Origin: DATBLE01 sp046732255
GTDB lineage: Bacteria; Actinomycetota; Thermoleophilia; Gaiellales; Gaiellaceae
Length of the DNA stretch: 64,000 nt
Assembly (NCBI GenBank): GCA_046732255.1
Contig: JBKPMR010000001.1
Coordinates: 1 to 64,000, forward strand
Reading direction: 5' to 3'
Shown here: in pieces, positions 55,657 to 63,033 of the stretch
Layout: each line of letters opens with the position of its first letter
Numbering within the stretch: the first letter of the stretch is position 1
The notes under the pieces: generated by a model
The model's database searches: none
Told to the model about the DNA's origin: nothing
The model's input: only the letters and a program-made list of their open reading frames with translations
Made by a program: the position numbers and the translations under genes

Positions 55657-56831
55657 GCCGCCTCCGATGCCGCGACCCCCCGCGCGATTCGCTCCTTCGT
55701 CATCGACGCGCAGAGCGAGAGCAGAATCGTCGCCGCGGCGGCGATCAGCCAGAGCGTCGTCGTGAAGGTCCCGGTGACGTCCCTCGCCGCGCCGAGCAAG
55801 AGCGGAGCGATCGCTCCGATCGTGTAGCCGACGCCGAGCATTAGGCCGGTCACCGACACCACGTCGGCGGGCCGCCGGCCGACGTCGACGGGCAGCGTCA
55901 TCACGAGCGGGAACATCGCCCCGGTGCCGAGCCCGACAACCGCGGCCCAGAGCCAGGCTCCGCCCGGTACTGCCGCAAAGCCGACTGCGCTGGTCACGAG
56001 CGCCGCGCTGAAGCCGACCAGATACACACGGCGACCACCGGTCCGGTCGGAGAGCCATGGAATGGTTACAGTCGTCACCAGCGCCGTGATGTTGAGAACG
56101 GCGAGCAGCGCTCCGGCCTTCCCGTCACTCCAGCCGCGCTCGACGTACGCGTCGGGCAGCCAGCTGTTCAGCCCGTAGAAGACGCAGGCCATCGAGCCGA
56201 AGATGCCCACTAGCGTCCACGCCGTGCCGTTGTGGAAGGGCAGGCGGACATGCTCGACATCCGCCCGGCGATGGGGCGCCTCCTCCCGGGTCAGCCAGAT
56301 CCAGGCGGGGACGAGGACGAGGGTGAGCGCCGAGAAGACGATCAGCGACCAGCGCCAGCTGCCCGCTGCGTCCGCTATCGGCACGGCGAGGGCAGACGCC
56401 AGCGCCGACCCGATGTTGAAGCCGAGCACGTAGATGCCGGTTGCGAAGGCCGGCCGGCCGGCGAAGCGCTCCTTGACGGCGACCGGCATCAGCGCCTGGG
56501 CGAGGCCGAGACCGATGCCGACGCCGAAGGTCAAGAGGATCACGCCTGCCGCTCCGGGCGCGATCGCCCTGGCGATCCCGAACCCGCCGATCAGCCCCAG
56601 GCAGACCGCAATGGCGAGCCGCGCCCCGTACCGGCGCGAGACCCGCGGAGCCGGCAGCGCGAACACGCCCATGCAGAGAACCGGAATCGTGGTCAGCAGG
56701 CCCGCGACGGCGTGCGAGACGTCGAGGTCGTCCTGGATCTCCGGGATCAGCGGTCCGACGCCCACGATCTGAGGCCGCAGTGCGAGACCGGTGAGGAACA
56801 GGCCGGCGAGCAGGCCGAGCCGGCGGTGCAC
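55653..56831 (-). CDS. MFS transporter (CynX/NimT-like)
   Basis: A 392-residue, 12-helix major facilitator. N-terminal LLAGLFLTGLALRPQIVGVGPLIPEIQDDLDVSHAVAGLLTTIPVLCMGVFALPAPRVSRRYG matches the CynX/NimT (cyanate or nitroimidazole) group rather than sugar transporters. Second half starts NGTAWTLVGIFGSMACVFYGLNSWLPDAYVERGW. Substrate unknown. GTG 56831 with a 1-nt gap after the FAH stop; followed by AzlC with ATGA overlap. Confidence 0.88.
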   Translation of the reverse strand: MHRRLGLLAGLFLTGLALRPQIVGVGPLIPEIQDDLDVSHAVAGLLTTIPVLCMGVFALPAPRVSRRYGARLAIAVCLGLIGGFGIARAIAPGAAGVILLTFGVGIGLGLAQALMPVAVKERFAGRPAFATGIYVLGFNIGSALASALAVPIADAAGSWRWSLIVFSALTLVLVPAWIWLTREEAPHRRADVEHVRLPFHNGTAWTLVGIFGSMACVFYGLNSWLPDAYVERGWSDGKAGALLAVLNITALVTTVTIPWLSDRTGGRRVYLVGFSAALVTSAVGFAAVPGGAWLWAAVVGLGTGAMFPLVMTLPVDVGRRPADVVSVTGLMLGVGYTIGAIAPLLLGAARDVTGTFTTTLWLIAAAATILLSLCASMTKERIARGVAASEAA

Positions 56832-56832
56832 G

Positions 56833-57483
56833 CTACCCGGCGACGACTGGGTTGGTCAGCGAGCCGAGCCCCTCGATCTCGATCGTGATCTCGTCGCCGG
56901 GCTGCATGAAGAGCGGCGGCTTGCGGAAGGCGCCGACGCCGGCAGGGGTACCGGTGGCAATCAGGTCGCCGGGCTCGAGGGTGATCGTGCGGGTGACGTA
57001 CTCGATGATCTCGGCAACGCCGAAGACCATATTGGCGGTGTTCGAGTCCTGAACGGCCTCGCCGTTCAGGATCGCCCGGATCGCGAGCGCCTGCGGATCG
57101 GAGATCTCGTCGCGGCCCACGAGCGCCGGCCCCACCGGGCAGAACGTGTCGGGCGACTTCCCGCGCGTCCACTGGCCGTCGGAGAACTGGAGGTCGCGGG
57201 CGGAGACGTCGTTCACGCAGACGTAGCCGGCGACCGCCTCGAGCGCGTTCTCGGCCGAAACGTCGCGGATGCGGGTGCCGATGACGACTCCGAGCTCCGC
57301 CTCGTAATCGCACTTGGTCACGATCGGCGGAATGACGATCGGCTCGCCAGGCCCGATCAGCGCGTTCTGCCACTTCGCGAACAGGAGCGGCGCCTCGGGC
57401 AGCGGGGTCCCCTGCTCCTCCGCGTGGTCGCGGTAGTTCAGACCGACGCAGATGATCTTCCCGGGCCGCTCGATCGGGAGCAC
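56833..57483 (-). CDS. Fumarylacetoacetate hydrolase-family protein
   Basis: A 216-residue FAH-fold protein: PGKIICVGLNYRDHAEEQGTPLPEAPLLFAKWQNALIGPGEPIVIPPIVTKCDYEAELGVVIG (metal-ligand Asp/Glu pattern, DYEAELGVVIG), VNDVSARDLQFSDGQWTRGKSPDTFCPVGPALV and ATGTPAGVGAFRKPPLFMQPGDEITIEIEGLG. Typical of 2-hydroxyhepta-diene-dioate isomerase/acylpyruvase-like FAH proteins. First gene of the transport operon. Different subgroup from the FAH at 46.9 kb. Confidence 0.9.
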   Translation of the reverse strand: MLPIERPGKIICVGLNYRDHAEEQGTPLPEAPLLFAKWQNALIGPGEPIVIPPIVTKCDYEAELGVVIGTRIRDVSAENALEAVAGYVCVNDVSARDLQFSDGQWTRGKSPDTFCPVGPALVGRDEISDPQALAIRAILNGEAVQDSNTANMVFGVAEIIEYVTRTITLEPGDLIATGTPAGVGAFRKPPLFMQPGDEITIEIEGLGSLTNPVVAG

Positions 57484-57534
57484 GAAGTGAGCCTAACCGA
57501 GCACGTCCCTCTGAGCCCTGCCGTAGGGACAGTC

Positions 57535-57547
57535 CCTGCAACGGAAG
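57535..57547. repeat. REP-like palindrome AGGGACAGTCCCT upstream of the transposase
   Basis: Perfect 13-bp copy 50 bp before the transposase ATG, followed by GCAACGGAAG and TCCAC, the same tail as at 26379. With the copy at 58071 it brackets the transposase. Confidence 0.75.
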
Positions 57548-57597
57548 TGCGGAAACGTGTCCACAGCCAGTCCAGGGCCGCTACCTTCGAAGCAGCG

Positions 57598-58068
57598 ATG
57601 CCCAGGCGACCACGCAATCAGCTCCCCGGCGGCGTGTTCCACATCACCGCGCGCGGCGTCGAAGGCAGGAGGATCTTCCTCGACGACGACGATCGGTGCC
57701 GTTTTCTCCTGTATCTGGAGCAAACGACGAACCTCTGGGGCTGGCGCGTGATCGCGTGGTGCCTGATGAGCACCCACTATCACCTCGTCGTGCAGGCCGA
57801 GCGCGAGCAGATGTCGCTGGCCGTCCACCGCCTCAACTGCCTCTACGCCATGTACTTCAACCGCCGGAACGACCGACGCGGTCACCTCTTCGAGAACCGC
57901 TTCTCGTCGTGGGTCGTCCAGGACGACGAGCACCTGGCGAAGACGGTCGAGTATGTGCTCAACAATCCCGTAAATGCAGGGCTTTGTGGAGAGGCGCGCG
58001 AGTGGTTGTGGAGCTGGCCGCGGCTGCCGGCGGTGCTCGCCTCGCCCCAACGAGCCACGGCTGCTTGA
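57598..58068 (+). mobile_element. REP-associated tyrosine transposase (RAYT, Y1 HUH family)
   Basis: A 156-residue single-domain Y1 transposase: PRRPRNQLPGGVFHITARGVEGRRIFLDDDDRCRFLLYLEQTT. The HUH metal motif is STHYHLVVQ (H-x-H). The catalytic Tyr is in LAKTVEYVLNNPVNAGL. Also has RRNDRRGHLFENRFSS, found in RAYTs. RAYTs mobilise or process short palindromic REP elements. It is flanked by an AGGGACWGTCCCT palindrome on each side and the same palindrome occurs in five other gaps here. No tyrosine or serine recombinase partner and no inverted terminal repeats of an IS were seen. Confidence 0.88.
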
Positions 58069-58070
58069 GC

Positions 58071-58099
58071 GGCGTCCCAGGGACTGTCCCTGGGACGCC
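58071..58099. repeat. 29-bp perfect palindrome with AGGGACTGTCCCT core downstream of the transposase
   Basis: 14-bp arms (ending GGGAC / GTCCC around a central T) 2 bp after the transposase stop; the longest and most perfect REP-like copy in the window. It may also terminate transcription in both directions between the transposase and lutC. Confidence 0.75.
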
Positions 58100-58110
58100 G
58101 CTGGAACCAC

Positions 58111-58509
58111 CTAGGCCGAAGGGGGCAGGAGAACGACGTGCACTTCGCCGGGGCCGTGGACGCCGACGGCGAGCTTCTGCTCGATGTCGGCGCTGCGGCT
58201 CGGGCCGGTGACGATTGCCAGCGCGCTCGGCAGATCGTCGCCGAGCGCAGCGAACAGCTCGTCGAGCCCCGGCAGGATCGCGTCCTCGCGCAGCAGCGTC
58301 ACGTGCACGTCCGGAAGCAGCGAACGGGCGCGCGGCTCGTCGGGCGCGGCCGCCAGCACCACGGACCCGGTGTCGGCCAGCCCGTAGATCGCCTCCGAGA
58401 CTCCAGCGCCCTCGATCGTCGGCGCCTCGCTGCGGTGAACGGTGAACCCGACCGCCGCGGCGTTCGCGACGAACCGGTCGACCAGGCCGGCACCTCCGGC
58501 GTCACTCAT
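58111..58509 (-). CDS. lutC: LutC/YkgG-family LUD-domain protein (short)
   Basis: A 132-residue LUD-domain protein, shorter than usual LutC (about 200-240). It begins MSDAGGAGLVDRFVANAAAVGFTVHRSEAPTIEGAGVSEAIYGLADTGSVVLAAAPDEPRARSLLPDVHVTLLREDAILPGLDELFAALG and ends LAIVTGPSRSADIEQKLAVGVHGPGEVHVVLLPPSA, the conserved C-terminal core, so an N-terminal part is missing. ATG overlaps the lutB stop (ATGA). Part of the L-lactate oxidation complex with LutA and LutB. Confidence 0.82.
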   Translation of the reverse strand: MSDAGGAGLVDRFVANAAAVGFTVHRSEAPTIEGAGVSEAIYGLADTGSVVLAAAPDEPRARSLLPDVHVTLLREDAILPGLDELFAALGDDLPSALAIVTGPSRSADIEQKLAVGVHGPGEVHVVLLPPSA

Positions 58510-59888
58510 GAACGCCGGCGCCCGTCCCGGAACCGCCGCCGGAACCGCGGCAGCGCGCGGCCCGCCGACCACGCGCGACCGGGCCCGAGCAGGCCGGCGA
58601 AGGGCTGCCCCAGCCGCGCCAGCGTCGTAACCGCCCGGTACCCCAGCACCGACGACCACGCCCACGACCACAACGAAAACCCGAGCCGCTCCCACCGCGA
58701 CGCCACTCCCTCCGCAACCAGGTCCCGGCGCAGGTCGAGAAGCAGCTCGTGCAGCGGGATCTTCACCGGGCATGCCTCGGTGCACGCGCCGCACAGCGAC
58801 GAGGCATGCGGCAGCGACGGCGCCTCGCCCAGCCCGACCAGGAGCGGCAGGAGAACCGCCCCCATCGGCCCCGAGTACACCGGTCCGTAGGCAGCCCCGC
58901 CGGCCTTGCGGTAGACGGGGCACACGTTCAGGCACGCACCGCAGCGGATGCACGCGAGCATCTCCCGGTACCGCCCGCGCAACAGGTTCGACCGGCCGTT
59001 GTCCAGAATGACGACGTGCAGGTCGTCGGGCCCGTCCTGCTCGCCTGCGCGCCGTGGCCCGGTCACCAGCGTCGTGTAGACCGTCAGCTTCTGGCCGGTG
59101 CCCGACCGGGCGAGCAGCTTGAGGAGGACGGCGAGGTCGGCCGTCGTCGGCACCAGCCGCTCCATGCCCATCAGCGCGACGTGCACCCGCGGGATCGAGC
59201 TGACCAGCCGGCCGTTGCCCTCGTTCGTGACGAGGCAGACGGAGCCGGTGGACGACACCCCGAAGTTCGCCCCGGTGATGCCGACGTCCGCCTGAAGGAA
59301 CGTCTCCCGGAGCTGACGGCGCGCCGCCTGGGTGAGCGCCTCCAGCTCGGCCGGCACCTCTTCCCGGCCCGCGCGCGAGAGCAGCACGGCGACGTCCTCG
59401 GCCGTCTTCTCGATCGCCGGGGCGATGATGTGCACCGGATGCTCGCCGGCGAGTTGGAGGATGTACTCGCCGAGATCGGTCTCGACCGGCGTCACCCCCA
59501 CCGCGCTCAGCGCCTCGTTCAGCCCGATCTCCTCGCTGACCATCGACTTCGACTTGGCCGCGAGCTTCGCGCCCGTCCGCGTGCAGACGTCGGCGACGTA
59601 CGCGCTCGCCTCCTCTGCGGTGCGCGCGAAGTGCACGCGGCCGCCGCGCGCCTCGAGCTCGGCCGTGAACCGGGCGACGTGCTCGTCCAGGTTGTCGATC
59701 ACCTCCATCCGGATCGCGTGCGCGCGTTCGCGCAGCCCCTCCACGTCCTCCAGATCCGCCCACGCGTCGACCCGGTGCGACCGCAGGCGGTCGGTCGACT
59801 CGTCGAGTGCAGCCTGCGTGTGGGCGTCGCCGAGCTTGCCCCGCGCGATCACCCGGAACCGCTCGGGCGGCTGCGCGAGCTCAGGCAC
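58506..59888 (-). CDS. lutB: LutB/YkgF-family iron-sulfur L-lactate oxidation protein
   Basis: A 460-residue LutB. N-terminal LUD-like region RERAHAIRMEVIDNLDEHVARFTAELEARGGRVHFARTAEEA, KSKSMVSEEIGLNEALSAVGVTPVETDLGEYILQLAGEHPVHIIAPAIEKT and VHVALMGMERLVPTTADLAVLL. The two 4Fe-4S clusters are in IRCGACLNVCPVYRKAGG and LCGACTEACPVKIPL. Overlaps the lutA stop by 8 nt (GTG 59888). With LutA and LutC it oxidises L-lactate to pyruvate. Confidence 0.92.
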   Translation of the reverse strand: MPELAQPPERFRVIARGKLGDAHTQAALDESTDRLRSHRVDAWADLEDVEGLRERAHAIRMEVIDNLDEHVARFTAELEARGGRVHFARTAEEASAYVADVCTRTGAKLAAKSKSMVSEEIGLNEALSAVGVTPVETDLGEYILQLAGEHPVHIIAPAIEKTAEDVAVLLSRAGREEVPAELEALTQAARRQLRETFLQADVGITGANFGVSSTGSVCLVTNEGNGRLVSSIPRVHVALMGMERLVPTTADLAVLLKLLARSGTGQKLTVYTTLVTGPRRAGEQDGPDDLHVVILDNGRSNLLRGRYREMLACIRCGACLNVCPVYRKAGGAAYGPVYSGPMGAVLLPLLVGLGEAPSLPHASSLCGACTEACPVKIPLHELLLDLRRDLVAEGVASRWERLGFSLWSWAWSSVLGYRAVTTLARLGQPFAGLLGPGRAWSAGRALPRFRRRFRDGRRRS

Positions 59889-60570
59889 GCACGCCTCGTG
59901 CGAGCGCGGTCGCCAGGTGCACGACCCGCACCTGCGACCCGACCTTCTCGGCGCGCCCGCGCAGATGCATGAGACAGCCGGGATCGGCGGTGACGATCGT
60001 CCCCGTCGCCGCGCCGCCCGCCAGCTTGTCGTCCGCCATCGCGACCGAGACCTCCGGCTGGCGCACCGAGAACGTCCCGCCGAACCCGCAGCACAGATCC
60101 GCGCGCGGCAACGGGACGACCTCGGCGCCGGACGCGCCCAGCAAACGCCGCGGCTCAGCCGCGATCCGGAGCTCGCGCAGCATGTGACACGAGTCGTGGT
60201 AGGAGACCCGTACGCCCGCGTTGCGCGGAAGCGGCCGAAAGCGAACCGAGGCCAGGAACGCTGACAGCTCCCACACCTCGTAGCCGTCCACCCCGAGCAG
60301 CTCCGGGAGGTAGTGCGAGGCCATCGTCGCGCACGACCCGGAGGGGACGACGATCGGCAGCTCGCGTGAGAACGCGCGGGCGAACGACCGCGCCACCCGT
60401 CGCGCCGCCGCCCGATGCCCGGCGTTGAACGCCGGCTGGCCACAGCAGACCTGCCGCCGCGGGAACTCGACGTCGTACCCCGCCTGGCGCAGCAGCGTCT
60501 CCGCATCGGCCACCGCCTGAGGGAACGCGAGATCGCCGAGACAGGTCGCAAAGAGCTGAACGGAAGGCAC
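59881..60570 (-). CDS. lutA: LutA/YkgE-family Fe-S oxidoreductase
   Basis: A 229-residue protein with two CCG domains: RQVCCGQPAFNAGH and DLCCGFGGTFSVRQPEVSVAMADDK, plus C-x-x-(M/L) ligands in TCLGD and CLMHLRG. Membrane/cytosolic subunit of the LutABC L-lactate oxidase system. GTG 60570 is preceded 6 nt away by TAGAGT, so it can have its own transcript, in addition to readthrough from rhaM (24 nt upstream). Confidence 0.92.
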   Translation of the reverse strand: MPSVQLFATCLGDLAFPQAVADAETLLRQAGYDVEFPRRQVCCGQPAFNAGHRAAARRVARSFARAFSRELPIVVPSGSCATMASHYLPELLGVDGYEVWELSAFLASVRFRPLPRNAGVRVSYHDSCHMLRELRIAAEPRRLLGASGAEVVPLPRADLCCGFGGTFSVRQPEVSVAMADDKLAGGAATGTIVTADPGCLMHLRGRAEKVGSQVRVVHLATALARGVRA

Positions 60571-60576
60571 GCCGAG

Positions 60577-60582
60577 ACTCTA
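60577..60582 (-). promoter_or_regulatory. Putative leaderless -10 element TAGAGT before lutA (minus strand)
   Basis: On the minus strand TAGAGT-CTCGGC-GTG; same 6-nt spacing as other leaderless candidates. Confidence 0.45.
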
Positions 60583-60593
60583 GGGCCAAGCCG

Positions 60594-60905
60594 TCAGTCG
60601 AGCCGGAAGATCTCCTCGAGCGCAGGAGGCCCGCCCTCCGGAACCCGCTCCTCGAGCAAGACCGCCATGGCGTCCTGCCATCTGGTGCAGACCTCCTGCG
60701 TCGCCAGATGCTCGGCCGCACGCTCGAGGTCGTCCGCCTCGAAGTAGCCGAAGACCTGATTTCCGTCGCGGAAGATGGAGTAGTTGCGGATCCCGGCGTC
60801 CCTCAGCGCCTGCAGCATCTCTGGCCAGACGGAGCGATGCGCCTCGACGTACTCGTCGATCTTCTCCGGCCGAACACGGAGGACGAACGCGCTGCGCTGG
60901 GTCAT
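60594..60905 (-). CDS. rhaM: L-rhamnose mutarotase
   Basis: A 103-residue RhaM: RSAFVLRVRPEKIDEYVEAHRSVWPEMLQALRDAGIRNYSIFRDGNQVFGYFEADDLERAAEHLATQEVCTRWQDAMAVLL. Tyr-19 and His-23 occupy the expected catalytic positions (Y-x3-H in a dimeric alpha/beta barrel), with the conserved W. Interconverts alpha and beta L-rhamnose. ATG overlaps the rhaI stop (ATGA). Confidence 0.92.
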   Translation of the reverse strand: MTQRSAFVLRVRPEKIDEYVEAHRSVWPEMLQALRDAGIRNYSIFRDGNQVFGYFEADDLERAAEHLATQEVCTRWQDAMAVLLEERVPEGGPPALEEIFRLD

Positions 60906-62059
60906 GTCGTCTCGTAGGCGCTCTCGACCGAGGCCGTACCACGCTCGTGCGCTCGCTGAGCCGCGTAGCCGCCCGCTCTGAACGCCTCGACCGGATCGGG
61001 ATCGACCCCGAGCTCGGCCCGCAGCCTGCCGAGGAGCGGTCTGACGTCGGTCTCGAAGGCGTCGACCAGGAGACGATGGGCTCCCAGCACGTCTCCGGCC
61101 TGCTGAGCGTCGGCGACACGCGGCTCGTCGACGAGCAGGGACTTCGCGTACGCCGTCTGGATGTTCATCACGGACTGGATCATCGCGTCGATCTTCCCCT
61201 CGACGTTGTGCGACTGGTCGATCATGAATGCCACCTGCTCGCCGCCGCCGAGGGCGATCTCGCGCATGACCAGGAAGAGCTCGAACGGCTCGATCGCCCC
61301 GACGATCAGATCGTCGTCGGCGTACTTCCGGTTGTTGAAGTGGAACCCCCCGAGCAGGCCCTCCGACAGGAGGACGGCGACGATCTGTTCGATGTTCGTG
61401 CCCTGGGCGTGGTGGCCCGTGTCGACGAGCACCTGTGCCTGCGGGCCAAGGCGTCGGCAGGCCAGCGCGGCTGTGCCCCAGTCGGGGAGATCGGTGCTGT
61501 AGAACCCCGGCTCGAACAGCTTGTACTCGACGAGCAGGCGCATTCCCTCCGGCAGCTCGGCGTAGACCGCTTCCAGGCCGTCGAGCAGCCTGGCGTGTCG
61601 TCCGGCCAGGCTGTCCTGCCCTGGATAGTTCGTGCCGTCGGCCAGCCAGAGGCTGACGATCGAGGAGCCGACCTCGGACGCGATCTCGACGCATTCCCGG
61701 CAGTGCTCGATCGCCCGTGAACGGACGGCGGGGTCGGGGTTGCAGATGCTTCCGAGCCGGTAGTCGTCGTCGCCGAAGAGGTTCGGGTTGATCGCTCCGA
61801 TCTGCACGCCCGCCGACTCGGCAAAACCGCGCAGCTCGCCGTAGTCCTCGACGGCATCCCAGGGGATGTGGAGCGCGACGCGTGGGCAACAGCCGGTGAG
61901 GCGGTGGACGAGCGCAGCGTCCTCGATCCGCTCACGAACCGTCCGCGCCGCGCCGGGCCAGGGATAGACGTGGAAGCGGGTCCCCGAGTTCCCGTAGCCC
62001 CAGGAGGGAGTCTCGATCTCGAGCCGCCTCAACCTGTCGAGGATGGCGCGTTCGTCCAT
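60902..62059 (-). CDS. rhaI: L-rhamnose isomerase, RhaI type
   Basis: A 385-residue TIM-barrel sugar isomerase of the RhaI (Pseudomonas stutzeri-like) class, not the E. coli RhaA type. Segments: QIGAINPNLFGDDDYRLGSICNPDPAVRSRAIEHC, SLWLADGTNYPGQDSLAGRHARLL, LLVEYKLFEPGFYSTDLPDWGTA (metal Glu), VDTGHHAQGTNIEQIVAVLL (metal His/Asp) and FMIDQSHNVEGKIDAMIQSV (Asp, His). Converts L-rhamnose to L-rhamnulose. First gene of the operon rhaI-rhaM-lutABC. Transcribed away from the DeoR regulator across a 152-bp gap with an operator. Confidence 0.92.
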   Translation of the reverse strand: MDERAILDRLRRLEIETPSWGYGNSGTRFHVYPWPGAARTVRERIEDAALVHRLTGCCPRVALHIPWDAVEDYGELRGFAESAGVQIGAINPNLFGDDDYRLGSICNPDPAVRSRAIEHCRECVEIASEVGSSIVSLWLADGTNYPGQDSLAGRHARLLDGLEAVYAELPEGMRLLVEYKLFEPGFYSTDLPDWGTAALACRRLGPQAQVLVDTGHHAQGTNIEQIVAVLLSEGLLGGFHFNNRKYADDDLIVGAIEPFELFLVMREIALGGGEQVAFMIDQSHNVEGKIDAMIQSVMNIQTAYAKSLLVDEPRVADAQQAGDVLGAHRLLVDAFETDVRPLLGRLRAELGVDPDPVEAFRAGGYAAQRAHERGTASVESAYETT

Positions 62060-62100
62060 CGCGGCGCAGTTTGACGCATCCGGCGACCGATTACGAATTC

Positions 62101-62127
62101 GCTTTCGAAATCATCCGTTTCGAAAGC
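62101..62127. promoter_or_regulatory. Operator-like inverted repeat GCTTTCGAAA-N7-TTTCGAAAGC
   Basis: A 10-bp perfect inverted repeat with 7-bp spacer (62101-62127) in the divergent gap between rhaI and the DeoR gene, ending 2 bp before the -35 box of the DeoR promoter. Position and symmetry suit autoregulation and control of rhaI by the dimeric DeoR repressor; not tested. Confidence 0.7.
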
Positions 62128-62129
62128 TC

Positions 62130-62159
62130 TTGACATGCAGTCGGCCTCCGGCGTAGGGT
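62130..62159 (+). promoter_or_regulatory. Sigma70-type promoter TTGACA-N18-TAGGGT for the DeoR gene
   Basis: -35 TTGACA (62130-62135) and -10 TAGGGT (62154-62159), spacing 18 bp. It is the best consensus promoter seen in the window. Transcription would start near 62166. Confidence 0.7.
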
Positions 62160-62211
62160 CGCACCCATCGACGGCCAGCCCGAAGCATCGGCGTATTCCC
62201 AAGAGCAACGG

Positions 62212-63033
62212 ATGCAGCAGGTCCTCCGGATGCTCGAGACCCGGGATTCCGTTCACGTTGCGGAACTTGCGGAGACGTTTTCGGTTTCGGAGGTCACCGT
62301 CCGCAGCGACCTGACGGCGCTCGCGAAGCAGGGCCTCGTCGCACGCGTGCGGGGCGGCGTGCGTGCGTTGCAACAGGGGCAGTCGGAAGTCGGCTTCGAT
62401 CTGCGCCTGCGGCTCGAAGTCCAGAACAAGCGGGCGATTGCGCGGGCGGCGGCCGCGCTCGTCGACGAAGGCGAGGCGGTCGCGCTGGACGCGAGCACGA
62501 CGGCGTACTACCTGGCGCTCGAGCTCCGGACGAAGCGGGAGCTGGTCGTGGTGACGAACGGGCTTCTCGTCGCAACCGCGCTCGCCGACGCGCCCGGCAT
62601 CTCGGTGCTCGTCACCGGCGGGATGCTGCGGCTGTCGGCGATGTCACTCGTCGGCGACCTCGGCACCGACGTCCTCCGCACGACGCGGATCAACAAGGGC
62701 TTCCTCGGCGCCCGCGGCCTCAGCCTCGAGCGGGGTCTGATGGACCTCAACCCCGACGAGGTCCGCATCAAGCAGGAGATGGCCGATGCGTGCGAGCAGG
62801 TCTACGGCATCTTCGACGGGACGAAGTGGCACCGCAGCGCCCTGCTCGCCTTCGTCTCGGTCGAGGAGCTCGGCGGGATCATCACGGACTCGGGCGCCCC
62901 GGCCGACGAGATCGACGCGTGGCGGGCGGCCGGCGTGGACGTCATCACCGTCGACCCAGGGCCGAGCGAGGCGCCTCCGATCCGGCCGCGCGACCTGCGG
63001 CGAGCCGTTCGAAACGACGAGTTGCTCGGCTGA
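62212..63033 (+). CDS. DeoR-family transcriptional regulator of the rhamnose genes
   Basis: A 273-residue regulator: winged-helix (QQVLRMLETRDSVHVAELAETFSVSEVTVRSDLTALAKQGLVARVRGGVRA), then the DeoR sugar-phosphate sensor (LVDEGEAVALDASTTAYYLALEL, RELVVVTNGLLVATALADAPGISVLVTGGMLR, KGFLGARGLSLERGLMDLNPDE). Probably responds to a rhamnulose phosphate. ATG 62212 begins slightly inside the helix-turn-helix compared with relatives; in-frame codons upstream (from about 62167) have no start codon. Stop overlaps rhaB (TGATG). Confidence 0.88.
   Translation: MQQVLRMLETRDSVHVAELAETFSVSEVTVRSDLTALAKQGLVARVRGGVRALQQGQSEVGFDLRLRLEVQNKRAIARAAAALVDEGEAVALDASTTAYYLALELRTKRELVVVTNGLLVATALADAPGISVLVTGGMLRLSAMSLVGDLGTDVLRTTRINKGFLGARGLSLERGLMDLNPDEVRIKQEMADACEQVYGIFDGTKWHRSALLAFVSVEELGGIITDSGAPADEIDAWRAAGVDVITVDPGPSEAPPIRPRDLRRAVRNDELLG

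Noticed and set aside
57598..58068. Calling the transposase an IS200/IS605 element
   Set aside because: No TnpB partner and no element ends beyond the REP palindromes were seen; the motif layout and surroundings suit a domesticated RAYT.
58749..59972. 407-codon open frame on the plus strand over lutB
   Set aside because: Antisense shadow of lutB, with no domain signature.
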